From the NCBI GenBank assembly GCA_035277525.1, contig DATEKH010000036.1:1-13848 (forward strand): DNA of 13,848 bases. The letters run 5' to 3'. The stretch comes from CAIKMD01 sp035277525. Its GTDB lineage: Bacteria > Pseudomonadota > Alphaproteobacteria > ATCC43930 > CGMCC-115725. The position numbers and the translations under genes are program-made. The notes under the pieces are model-generated. The model ran no database searches. It saw nothing but the letters and a program-made list of their open reading frames with translations, and was not told the DNA's origin. Shown piece by piece: positions 1 to 5,821 of this stretch (its first letter is position 1; each line of letters begins with the position of its first letter).

Positions 1-2
1 CG

Positions 3-95
3 TCGCTGCCCGTGCCCGGCGCCGCGCCCGCGCGCGCGGCCGACGCGGCCCCGCCGCTCGGGCTTGCGATTGACGATGCGGGAACGCGGCTATAA
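3..95 (+). CDS. Possible C-terminal tail of an unidentified protein (5' truncated)
   Basis: Reading from base 3 gives 30 codons, rich in Ala and Pro, ending in TAA at 93-95, just before the tRNA gene. The end reads LGLAIDDAGTRL, which looks more protein-like than the other two plus frames. One of those stops early at about base 70, and the other is Arg/Pro-rich and runs into the tRNA. The fragment is too short to identify, and the stretch could simply be non-coding GC-rich DNA. Confidence 0.3.
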   Translation, partial: SLPVPGAAPARAADAAPPLGLAIDDAGTRL

Positions 96-116
96 GTTCC
101 GGCGCGCCTTGCCGGC

Positions 117-191
<75 letters not shown>

Positions 192-368
192 CGGTTTGGG
201 CGTTTCGGGGGTTCCGCCCGAGCATTCGCGCCTCGGCCCGAGCTTGCGAGCTTTTCCGGCGGCCGAATGCAATAGCCGTCGGGCGAAGGATTGGGCCGCC
301 GCAGCATAAACAGTTTGCCGCCTGTCGGAGCAATCGAGCTCACCATTGGCCAAGCAGGGAGGAATCGG

Positions 369-1379
369 ATGCGCAGAAAAACGATGCGGTTCGGAGCATG
401 GATCGTGGCGATGCTCGTCCTCTGGGGAGGCGCGGCGACCGCGGACCCGGTCAAGCTCCGCGTCGGCTGGGTGCTCGTGCCGGCCGAGATCACGCCCATT
501 CTCCTTCCGGATCCATCCATCGGACGCCATTACGGCAAGTCCTACGTGATCGAGTCGATGCGGTTCCAGGGGAGTACGCTTTTCACCAATGCGATCGCCT
601 CGGGTGAGCTCGACATTGCGCCCTTCGGCTACTCGTCATTCGCGCTGGCGGTCCAGAATGCAGGCCTGAGCGATCTGCGAATCATTCTGGATGAGGATCG
701 CGATGGCTATGCCGGCCATTTCACGACGCATTACATGGTGAAGAAGGAAAGTCCGATTCGGAAGGTCGAAGACTTGAAGGGCAAGGTGCTGGCGACTCCC
801 GCGCTCGGCAGCATCAGCGACATGGCTCTGCGCTTCATGCTGCGCCGGCATAAGCTCAATGATGCGCGCGACGTGAGCTTTATTGAGGCCGGCATGCCGA
901 ACATGAATGCGATGCTGGAGGAAGGGAAGGCCGACCTCATCACCTCCGTGCTCCCGTTCTATCTGGCCCCCGCGCTGCAGAGCAGCGCTCGCTCGCTCTT
1001 CACGGGGCTGGACGCGATGGGGCCGGCGGAGATTTCCATGATGACCGCTCGAGCGGGATTTCTGAAGACCCACCGGGACGTGGTCATCGACTTCTTTGAA
1101 GACTATCTGCGGGCGCTGCGCTGGTACAACGACCCGGCGAATCGTCCCGCGGCACTAAAGGCGATCTCGGAGTTCACCAAGATCCCTGCAGAGCGCTTTG
1201 CGAGCTGGGCGTTCACGAACCAGGATTATTACCGCGATCCCAAAGGCCTCGTGGATACCGCGATTTTGCAGAAGAACCTCGACGTGCAACATGAGCTCGG
1301 CCTGATCAAGAAAAAGATCGATGCCAAGCGTTACGTCGATATGAGCCTGATCGAAGAGGCCGGAAAGCGCGCGAAATAA
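369..1379 (+). CDS. ABC-type periplasmic substrate-binding protein, NMT1/SsuA-THI5-like
   Basis: The 336-residue product looks like the periplasmic binding component of nitrate/sulfonate/taurine or thiamine-precursor ABC importers. The start ATG369 follows a strong ribosome site, AGGGAGGA at 356-363 with 5-nt spacing, and begins a signal peptide (MRRKTMRF, then a hydrophobic core ending GGAATA-D). The upstream in-frame start at 291 has no such support and would bury the signal. Family-like traits are the VKLRVGWV first strand, the GSTLFTNAIASGELDIAPFG segment (binding-lobe helix), IRKVEDLKGKVLATP, and the AMLEEGKADLI hinge region. No permease or ATPase is encoded nearby, so it is an orphan here. 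Its 3' end lies 9 bp from the convergent M20-type gene. The substrate cannot be read from the sequence. The family call is fairly safe; the ligand is unknown. Confidence 0.85.
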   Translation: MRRKTMRFGAWIVAMLVLWGGAATADPVKLRVGWVLVPAEITPILLPDPSIGRHYGKSYVIESMRFQGSTLFTNAIASGELDIAPFGYSSFALAVQNAGLSDLRIILDEDRDGYAGHFTTHYMVKKESPIRKVEDLKGKVLATPALGSISDMALRFMLRRHKLNDARDVSFIEAGMPNMNAMLEEGKADLITSVLPFYLAPALQSSARSLFTGLDAMGPAEISMMTARAGFLKTHRDVVIDFFEDYLRALRWYNDPANRPAALKAISEFTKIPAERFASWAFTNQDYYRDPKGLVDTAILQKNLDVQHELGLIKKKIDAKRYVDMSLIEEAGKRAK

Positions 1380-1388
1380 CCCCGCCGC

Positions 1389-2654
1389 CTATTTGCGTTC
1401 GCTGCAAATATCGAGAGCGATCCGAGCATAGAGCTGTGCGGATTGATAAAGGCTCTCGATGGAGAGCGCGCGCTTTCCACCTTGGGCGCGCGAACGTGGG
1501 CCGTAGGTAAGCGCCGGGATGCCAACCTCGTTGAAGGCATTGATGTCGCGCCACATGCTCGAGGTCTCCACCGGCGCCGGCTGCGGCTCTTCCGAGAATT
1601 GCGCGCGGTGGGCGCGGCGAACTGCCTCGGCAAGCCGCTCGATGCCGCGCGCCTCGAAGGCGGGGCGATAGGAGAAGAGCTCGACCGTGGCGTTGAGCCC
1701 GGCACCGGAAAGCGCCTGCCGGATCTCGTCGCGGACGCGCAACGGGTCCTGGTGGGGCACGGAGCGGACGTCGAGATAGAGCTCGCAGAGCTGTGTCGAG
1801 AAGAGCGGACGGTTGGGGTCGCCGCCCCTTATGGCGCCAATCTGCGCTTTAGGCACGATCGTTCCCCCGGGGCAGGCGTAGGCGTTGCGCTTCTGATATG
1901 CGGTCGCCCAATCCTCGAGTGCAGCGATCGCGGGTGCCGCGGCGACAATCATGTTGGGGCTGGTCGCGAGCGTCGAACGCTCCGGGAGGTAAGGCGTGTA
2001 GTAAGGGGGCGCGTCGCCGCGCAGCGTCACCTTGTACCAGAACTCGCCGGCCTCGACCCAGACGATGCCGAACCCGGTTCCCTCCGCGACGAGCGCGTAA
2101 TCGGCCACCGCGCCATGGGTGACGAGGAAGCGCGTGCCCAGCTCCTTCGACTGTCCATAAGCGCCCGGCGCGTCGTCGCAAGGCTCTCCTCCCGTCTCAT
2201 TGATGGCGGCGGATACCAGCAGATCGCCGAGGAGCCGATGCCCCGAGTCCTTGATCGCCTTCACAGCGATGAGGAAAGCCGCCATCGGGCCCTTGTCGTT
2301 GATGATGCCCTCTCCGATCAGCGCGTCGCCCTCGACCCAGGCGGCGTGATACCGACGCTCCGTGGGATCGGCATGGACGAGGTCGTGCGCGCGCGGCACG
2401 GCCGTATCCATGTGGCTGTTGAAGATGAGGCTAAGCCCGCCGCCCGTGCCCTCAACCTTGCCAAGCAGGTTGAAGCGCTCCGTCTGCAGGCCGATCTTGC
2501 GCGGATTGAGGCCGAGGCGCCGCATCCATTGGTAAAGATGCTCGCCCACCGCCCCTTCATGTCCGATGGCGCTGTCGATGTTGCAGAGCTCGAGCGCGAA
2601 CGCGACCAGCTCATCGCAGCGGATGAGCGCTAAGACATCATCGGCGACAGACAT
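1389..2654 (-). CDS. M20-family (ArgE/DapE/acylase-like) hydrolase with atypical active site
   Basis: The 421-residue product has the M20 layout: a catalytic N-domain (1-195), an inserted lid/dimer domain (about 200-310) and a C-terminal catalytic half. Clear motifs are FNSHMDT (H81, D83), GEGIINDKGP (D120) and VAEGTG (E191). Several canonical positions differ. The usual D-E-E before T/G is I-N-E (151-153), so the general base appears to be Asn or is displaced. The lid has GDAPPYY where a His normally sits. The C-terminal segment YGPRSRAQGGKRALSIESL (384-402) lacks the metal-binding His normally found before the D-E. The start ATG follows AGGAG about 9 nt upstream. Family members deacylate or cleave small amides in the cytoplasm. 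Activity here is uncertain, and an acyl-amino-acid or peptide-like substrate is only inferred. Confidence 0.82.
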   Translation of the reverse strand: MSVADDVLALIRCDELVAFALELCNIDSAIGHEGAVGEHLYQWMRRLGLNPRKIGLQTERFNLLGKVEGTGGGLSLIFNSHMDTAVPRAHDLVHADPTERRYHAAWVEGDALIGEGIINDKGPMAAFLIAVKAIKDSGHRLLGDLLVSAAINETGGEPCDDAPGAYGQSKELGTRFLVTHGAVADYALVAEGTGFGIVWVEAGEFWYKVTLRGDAPPYYTPYLPERSTLATSPNMIVAAAPAIAALEDWATAYQKRNAYACPGGTIVPKAQIGAIRGGDPNRPLFSTQLCELYLDVRSVPHQDPLRVRDEIRQALSGAGLNATVELFSYRPAFEARGIERLAEAVRRAHRAQFSEEPQPAPVETSSMWRDINAFNEVGIPALTYGPRSRAQGGKRALSIESLYQSAQLYARIALDICSERK

Positions 2655-2888
2655 TCGCGCTTACTCCTCGCGATGGACGACCCCACGCGCGCCGATCAGC
2701 ACGCCTTCGCTCGTTATCCTAGGGTACCCTGGGCGGCGGCGGGAAGCTGCCGTGATAACCCGACCGACAACGCAGGCAAGTGACTGACTATGCGGCACGG
2801 CGATGCCCTTCGATGCCGTAACCGTCATCGATGTTAACACCCGAAAACCACCCGGCATGTCTAACGGATCGCTGGGCTTGCCCGCGCG
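2655..2888. other. Gene-free stretch upstream of the M20-type gene
   Basis: I see no convincing gene here. Short open frames on both strands are low-quality shadows. The minus-strand ribosome site of the M20-type gene lies at about 2664-2669. A perfect 10-bp palindrome, AGGGTACCCT, lies at 2721-2730, about 67 bp upstream of that gene's start, and could be an operator. A single half-site-like GTTAAC occurs at about 2832-2837. No rho-independent terminator was found. Confidence 0.5.
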
Positions 2889-2930
2889 TTCGGAATCAGT
2901 AGGCCCGCAGTTCGAATCGGCGCGTTGGCA
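2889..2930 (+). repeat. Degenerate copy of tRNA-Thr 3' half (possible att remnant)
   Basis: This stretch aligns without gaps to bases 147-188 of the tRNA-Thr gene, with 38 of 42 positions identical. The differences fall at tRNA bases 151 (T/G), 162 (T/C), 177 (T/G) and 184 (C/T). It covers the anticodon loop to the discriminator base, in direct orientation. The encoded CCA is missing, but the GTTTGG that follows the intact tRNA also follows here after a short gap. No acceptor 5' half or D-arm is present, so it is not a functional tRNA. The pattern is typical of the far attachment site left by tRNA-targeted integration. A segmental duplication is the alternative. Confidence 0.75.
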
Positions 2931-2966
2931 GTTTGGCTTTGGTGCAACGCGCGAGCGTTGACGCGC

Positions 2967-3191
2967 TCAGGCTTCGCGCATCGCCCAGATGGCGGGGTCG
3001 TTGAGGACGGAGATGGCGACCGTGCGCGTGGTCTTGCCGCCCACTTCCTGCATGATCACATGAGGCAGCGCCCCCATGCGCTCGACGCGCTTCACCAGCT
3101 GCCATTCCTGCCAAGTCTCGCGCGGCAGCCCGGCGAGCGCTTTGAGATAGACGTTCCCCACCTCGTGGGCGCGTTTTTGTGCGCGTTTCAT
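2967..3191 (-). CDS. Small hypothetical protein, 74 aa
   Basis: I do not recognise this protein. It is charged and probably helical, starting MKRAQKRAHEVGNVYLKAL, with a Trp-rich middle (RETWQEWQLVKRVERMG) and a conserved-looking tail (SVLNDPAIWAMREA). It has no signal peptide or membrane segment. Its balanced composition, unlike the Arg/Ser-rich shadows around it, supports real coding. Upstream of the ATG is GGAG with about 9-nt spacing. That GGAG lies in a small potential hairpin (CTCCG-GAAG-CGGAG), which might limit translation. The gene ends just inside the tRNA-fragment boundary and points towards it. It is probably cytoplasmic; its role is unknown. Confidence 0.6.
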   Translation of the reverse strand: MKRAQKRAHEVGNVYLKALAGLPRETWQEWQLVKRVERMGALPHVIMQEVGGKTTRTVAISVLNDPAIWAMREA

Positions 3192-3250
3192 TGCCCTGAA
3201 CTCCGCTTCCGGAGAAATCGATCAAGGCACAATCTCACCCGATCTTCGTT

Positions 3251-3280
3251 AAAAAAGCGTCGCCTCCGCTTCCGGCGGCG
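3251..3280 (-). terminator. Candidate rho-independent terminator, minus strand
   Basis: Read on the minus strand, CGCCGCC pairs with GGAGGCG around a six-base loop GGAAGC (seven positions, one mismatch). After ACGC come six T. The four-base gap between stem and T-tract makes it weaker than a textbook terminator. No minus-strand protein gene ends just upstream, so it would end either a non-coding RNA or antisense transcription from 3300-3600. Confidence 0.4.
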
Positions 3281-3458
3281 CCGCATCCCGATTTCCTGCT
3301 CCCGCTTGCGATCGCGAGCGCCGCGCTCGGGCCGCACCGTGACCGAACGCACCCTGCGACACAGCCGCCCTCGGGAGCTCGATCCTGCGCAGGCTGCTCG
3401 CGTCTGCGCTCGATCCCTGAACTCCGATCGAAAGCTTGCGGGACGGGAAGCAACGAAA

Positions 3459-3484
3459 CGGCCCATGACGACGTTAATGGGCCG
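3459..3484. repeat. Perfect 8-bp inverted repeat inside a larger one
   Basis: CGGCCCAT (3459-3466) and ATGGGCCG (3477-3484) are perfect inverted arms around a 10-nt loop. They lie within a second perfect pair, GCGGGAC (about 3438-3444) and GTCCCGC (about 3488-3494), so either strand's RNA could fold into one extended hairpin with an asymmetric internal loop. There is no T-tract on either side, so it is not a simple terminator. Confidence 0.45.
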
Positions 3485-3591
3485 GGAGGTCCCGCGTGCG
3501 GTGTTTTGCCGCTGCGCGCGACGGGAGTGAGCGTCGGCGAAGGCGCGTTGTCGCCCCGGCCGCAACGCGCTCGAGCAACAAGGATTCGACG

Positions 3592-3777
3592 TTGCCCTAT
3601 TCTCGCGAAAAGTCACGTTTCTGGGCGTCTCTTGCGCCGCCGCTGATCGTGGCCGTCATCGCCGCGAGCGGATTCGCTTGGCTTGCCTTCGCCAATCTCG
3701 ACGGTGCGGGTGCGCCGCAGCCGCGCTTCGACCATTCAGCTGCGATTCAAGCGCTGTTCTTTCGCGGCGCGCGCTGA
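3592..3777 (+). CDS. Small single-pass membrane protein, 61 aa
   Basis: I do not recognise the family. The start is taken as TTG3592 because AAGGA (3580-3584) precedes it by 7 nt. The longer in-frame ATG at 3496 adds only Arg-rich, unlikely sequence. The product has a short basic N-terminus (PYSREKSRFW), one clear transmembrane helix (about residues 12-33, ending GFAWLAFANL), and a short tail predicted outside or in the periplasm (QPRFDHSAAIQALFFRGAR). A 14-bp GC palindrome lies about 13 bp after the stop. The gene stands alone between a structured leader and another tiny gene. Its function is unknown. Confidence 0.55.
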   Translation: MPYSREKSRFWASLAPPLIVAVIAASGFAWLAFANLDGAGAPQPRFDHSAAIQALFFRGAR

Positions 3778-3789
3778 ATCCGATCGCCG

Positions 3790-3803
3790 CCCCGGCGCCG
3801 GGG
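3790..3803. repeat. 14-bp perfect palindrome after the small membrane gene
   Basis: CCCCGGCGCCGGGG is self-complementary and starts 13 bp after the stop of the 61-aa gene. It might form a strong stem in the transcript, but it has no loop of its own and no T-tract. A role as terminator or binding site is only possible. Confidence 0.3.
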
Positions 3804-3876
3804 GATGAAGACCCTGCCCCGACTGCAGCGTGGTCTGCTACACTCGACTCTGGAACAAGCGACAAAGGGCCGCGTG

Positions 3877-3981
3877 ATGAAGAAACCCGCCAAATCGAGC
3901 CTTCAGCGCCGCGCGAACAAACGCAAAGCGAAGCGCAAAGCATGGCGCCGGCGGCAGCGCGCGCGGGCGGCTGGCGGATAA
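3877..3981 (+). CDS. Very small, highly basic protein, 34 aa
   Basis: The ATG at 3877 follows AAAGGG (3864-3869) with 7-nt spacing. An adjacent GTG at 3874 is a possible alternative start. The 34-residue product begins MKKPAKSSLQRRANKRKAKR and ends in an Arg-rich tract and AAGG. About half the residues are Lys or Arg, with a single Trp and no acidic residue. Such composition suggests nucleic-acid or ribosome binding, as in tiny ribosomal proteins, but I cannot assign a family. An extended -10-like TGCTACACT lies about 40 bp upstream of the start. The good ribosome site and the Lys-rich first half, unusual for a random GC-rich frame, support coding. Confidence 0.5.
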   Translation: MKKPAKSSLQRRANKRKAKRKAWRRRQRARAAGG

Positions 3982-4043
3982 GCTCGCGGTCACGGAAGCG
4001 CCCCAAGCCCGCCCCAGGATGGCGCGCTTTGAGCTCTTCTAAT

Positions 4044-4268
4044 CTAGGCCGCAGCCGATTGCGCGCGCGGCGCAGCCTCCGCCGCTGCTTCGGCGTGCAC
4101 CTCCTCGCGCAGAACCTCGGCCAAATGCCGCTCCAGCACTTTCAGGAGCTTTGCCGCGTCGGCGGCGGCATCGACGGGGTCGCGGTTCAATGCCGACCGG
4201 AGCGCCGACCGCAACCAGCGCGAATTCTCCGGGTCTTGAAGCACGTCGTCGATTTCAAGCCTACGCAT
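4044..4268 (-). CDS. Small helical hypothetical protein, 74 aa
   Basis: I do not recognise this protein. The chosen start, ATG at 4268, has GAGGA 4 nt upstream. Earlier in-frame starts (ATG4301, TTG4304) lack a ribosome site. They would also lie at or before the transcript start expected if the CtrA-type box at 4320-4334 sits at -35. The product starts MRRLEIDDVLQDPENSRWLR, then forms a long amphipathic helix (AADAAKLLKVLERHLAEVLREE) and ends in a low-complexity Ala/Glu tail. It has no signal peptide or membrane segment. It is divergent from the FadL-kinase operon and may share its control region. Its role is unknown. Confidence 0.6.
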   Translation of the reverse strand: MRRLEIDDVLQDPENSRWLRSALRSALNRDPVDAAADAAKLLKVLERHLAEVLREEVHAEAAAEAAPRAQSAAA

Positions 4269-4319
4269 CTTTTCCTCGGCAACAGATCCTTTACCGTCCA
4301 TCAAGATCGGCCGTAGTGG

Positions 4320-4334
4320 TTAAGGGACCGTTAA
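4320..4334. promoter_or_regulatory. CtrA-type box 1, TTAA-N7-TTAA
   Basis: TTAA (4320-4323), seven bases, then TTAA (4331-4334) matches the full alphaproteobacterial CtrA consensus spacing exactly. It lies 52 bp upstream of the ATG4268 of the minus-strand small gene, a sensible distance for a -35-overlapping activator site. It is a motif match only; binding is not shown. Confidence 0.6.
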
Positions 4335-4403
4335 TCGCAGGGCGCGCCGGCTGGCAAAATCGACGCGCGGCTCACCTCCTTCAAGCGTCGATCATTATGA
4401 AAC

Positions 4404-4422
4404 GGTTAATGAAACATTAACC
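4404..4422. promoter_or_regulatory. CtrA-type box 2 within a 19-bp perfect palindrome
   Basis: GGTTAATG-AAA-CATTAACC is a perfect 8-bp inverted repeat with a 3-bp spacer. It contains TTAA (4406-4409), seven bases and TTAA (4417-4420), again the exact CtrA spacing. It lies 52-54 bp upstream of the chosen FadL start at 4475. The second arm includes TTAACC, close to the TTAACCAT half-site. The added dyad symmetry also allows another dimeric regulator. Confidence 0.65.
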
Positions 4423-4474
4423 AACGCGCTCGATCATGCTTGCCTCGCATGGCATTGCTTCTATTGGGGGAATC

Positions 4475-5806
4475 ATGTTTGTTTGGATATCGAAGAATGT
4501 TATTGTGCGCGCTGCGCTCCTTGTTTCAACAAGTGCCTGCACGCTGCTTTTCCTCGGCGGAGGCGAAGCGCGCAGCAGCGGCTTTTTTCTGCAAGAGCAG
4601 AGCGCGGCGGCGAGCGGGCGGGCGTTTGCCGGCGATGCGGCCGCCGCATCGGACGCGAGCACGATTTTTTACAATCCCGCCGGGATGACTCGGCTTTCTG
4701 GCAATGTACAGGGTGAAATCGGTCTCTACATGATCGCACCTCAAGCCAAGACATCGGATCGAGGCTCGAGCGTCTCTGTCGGCGGCGGCGCAGCGCAACC
4801 CGTTGGCGGCCGGTCGTCCGATCAAGGATTCGATCCCGGGGCGAGCGGCAATCTTTTCGTCGCCGCGCCGCTTCCGCGGATGAGGGAGTTGTGGTTCGGT
4901 CTCGGCGTAACGACGCCGTTCGGCTTGAAAGATCATTACGCGCTCGATTATTTCGGCCGCTACGACGCGACGCAGACGGAGTTGCGGACCATCGATGTTG
5001 CTCCGAGCGTCGCCTACAAGATCGCCCACTGGCTCTCGCTCGGCGCAGGTCTCGATGTTCAGCGCGCCGACGCAAAGCTTCAGACCGCGCTGCCGAATCC
5101 CTTCGCGCCGGGAGGGCCCAGCCCCGCGAGCGATGGCATCTTTGAAGCGAGCGGCGGAGATTGGGGCGTCGGCTTCAATCTCGGCGTGCTGGTCCAGCCG
5201 ACGGATCAGCTGCGTCTCGGCTTTTCCTACCGCTCCGGCATCGATCACACGCTGCGGGGCAATTCGAGCACTGAAATTCCGGGCGTTACCTCTTCCGCCC
5301 AAGGCGCGGCGGCGAGCGTGGCGCTGCCGGACGTCGCCTCGCTCGGCGCCGCCCTTGACGTCACCTCGACGCTGACGCTCATGGCGCAAGCGGATTACTA
5401 TGGCTGGAGCCGGTTCCAGAATATCCGCATCCACTTTGCGGATGGAACGCAGCAGATCATCTCGGAGAATTACCACAACACGATCGGCTTCTCGCTCGGC
5501 GCCGAGTGGAAGATCGCCACTCCCTGGACGCTGCGCGGCGGCATCGAGTTCGATCCGACGCCATCGCCGGGCGCCAACCGCTCGACCGCGATTCCGGACA
5601 GCAACCGAACCTGGCTCGCTTTCGGCGTCTCCTACGAGGTGACGCCGCAAATCGGCATCGACATGTCTTATGCGCATGATTTCTCCGCGCCGGCGCAGAT
5701 CAACCGCACCGACGCATTCCCGAGCCTGTCGACGACGGTGACAACGAAGGGCACGACAGAAAACAGCTCGAATGTGGTCGGGCTGGCGATGCACTTCCGA
5801 TACTGA
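4475..5806 (+). CDS. FadL/OmpP1-family outer-membrane long-chain fatty-acid channel
   Basis: The 443-residue product is an outer-membrane beta-barrel of the FadL/OmpP1/TodX family, which passes long-chain fatty acids and other hydrophobic molecules. The start ATG4475 has GGGGG 4 nt upstream and gives a proper signal peptide (MFVWISKNVIVRAALL, then a hydrophobic core). The in-frame ATG4436 has no ribosome site and is too close to the CtrA-type box. The mature N-terminus carries the family hallmark: SSGFFLQEQSAAASGRAFAG, then the NPAGMTRLSG hatch/plug region. Further on are GLGVTTPFGLKDHY, repeated amphipathic strands, and the C-terminal aromatic residue (MHFRY) typical of barrel assembly signals. 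The kinase gene follows after 15 bp, which suggests one operon. In Sinorhizobium meliloti FadL is known to aid long-chain AHL sensing. Confidence 0.92.
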   Translation: MFVWISKNVIVRAALLVSTSACTLLFLGGGEARSSGFFLQEQSAAASGRAFAGDAAAASDASTIFYNPAGMTRLSGNVQGEIGLYMIAPQAKTSDRGSSVSVGGGAAQPVGGRSSDQGFDPGASGNLFVAAPLPRMRELWFGLGVTTPFGLKDHYALDYFGRYDATQTELRTIDVAPSVAYKIAHWLSLGAGLDVQRADAKLQTALPNPFAPGGPSPASDGIFEASGGDWGVGFNLGVLVQPTDQLRLGFSYRSGIDHTLRGNSSTEIPGVTSSAQGAAASVALPDVASLGAALDVTSTLTLMAQADYYGWSRFQNIRIHFADGTQQIISENYHNTIGFSLGAEWKIATPWTLRGGIEFDPTPSPGANRSTAIPDSNRTWLAFGVSYEVTPQIGIDMSYAHDFSAPAQINRTDAFPSLSTTVTTKGTTENSSNVVGLAMHFRY

Positions 5807-5821
5807 TCCGGGAGACGGCGT

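Larger units (their letters stand above)
3192..3591. other. 400-bp stretch without a convincing protein gene, rich in inverted repeats
   Basis: Open frames here are Arg/Ser-rich shadows. Structures seen include a minus-strand terminator-like hairpin with a T6 tract (3251-3280) and a nested inverted repeat at about 3440-3494. Smaller hairpins between 3281 and 3425 include GCGCAG/CTGCGC and TCGATC/GATCGA. The 12-mer CTCCGCTTCCGG occurs twice, at 3201-3212 and 3264-3275. The block may hold a minus-strand non-coding RNA or the leader of the small membrane protein at 3592, but nothing matches a known RNA by eye. Confidence 0.45.

Noticed and set aside
1443..2633. Long plus-strand open frame opposite the M20-type gene
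   Set aside because: It is an Arg/Gly/Ala-rich antisense shadow in GC-rich DNA; the minus frame has M20 motifs and a ribosome site.
2889..2930. A second functional tRNA gene
   Set aside because: Only the 3' half is present, with four changes and no acceptor 5' strand or D-arm.
3281..3590. Known RNA (SRP RNA, RNase P RNA or tmRNA) in the structured gene-free stretch
   Set aside because: The conserved core sequences of these RNAs, such as the SRP GGAAGGAAGC tract or the tmRNA 3' acceptor, were not found.
3188..3616. 142-codon minus-strand frame in the small-gene region
   Set aside because: Arg/Ser-rich, no ribosome site, and it runs through the terminator-like hairpin.
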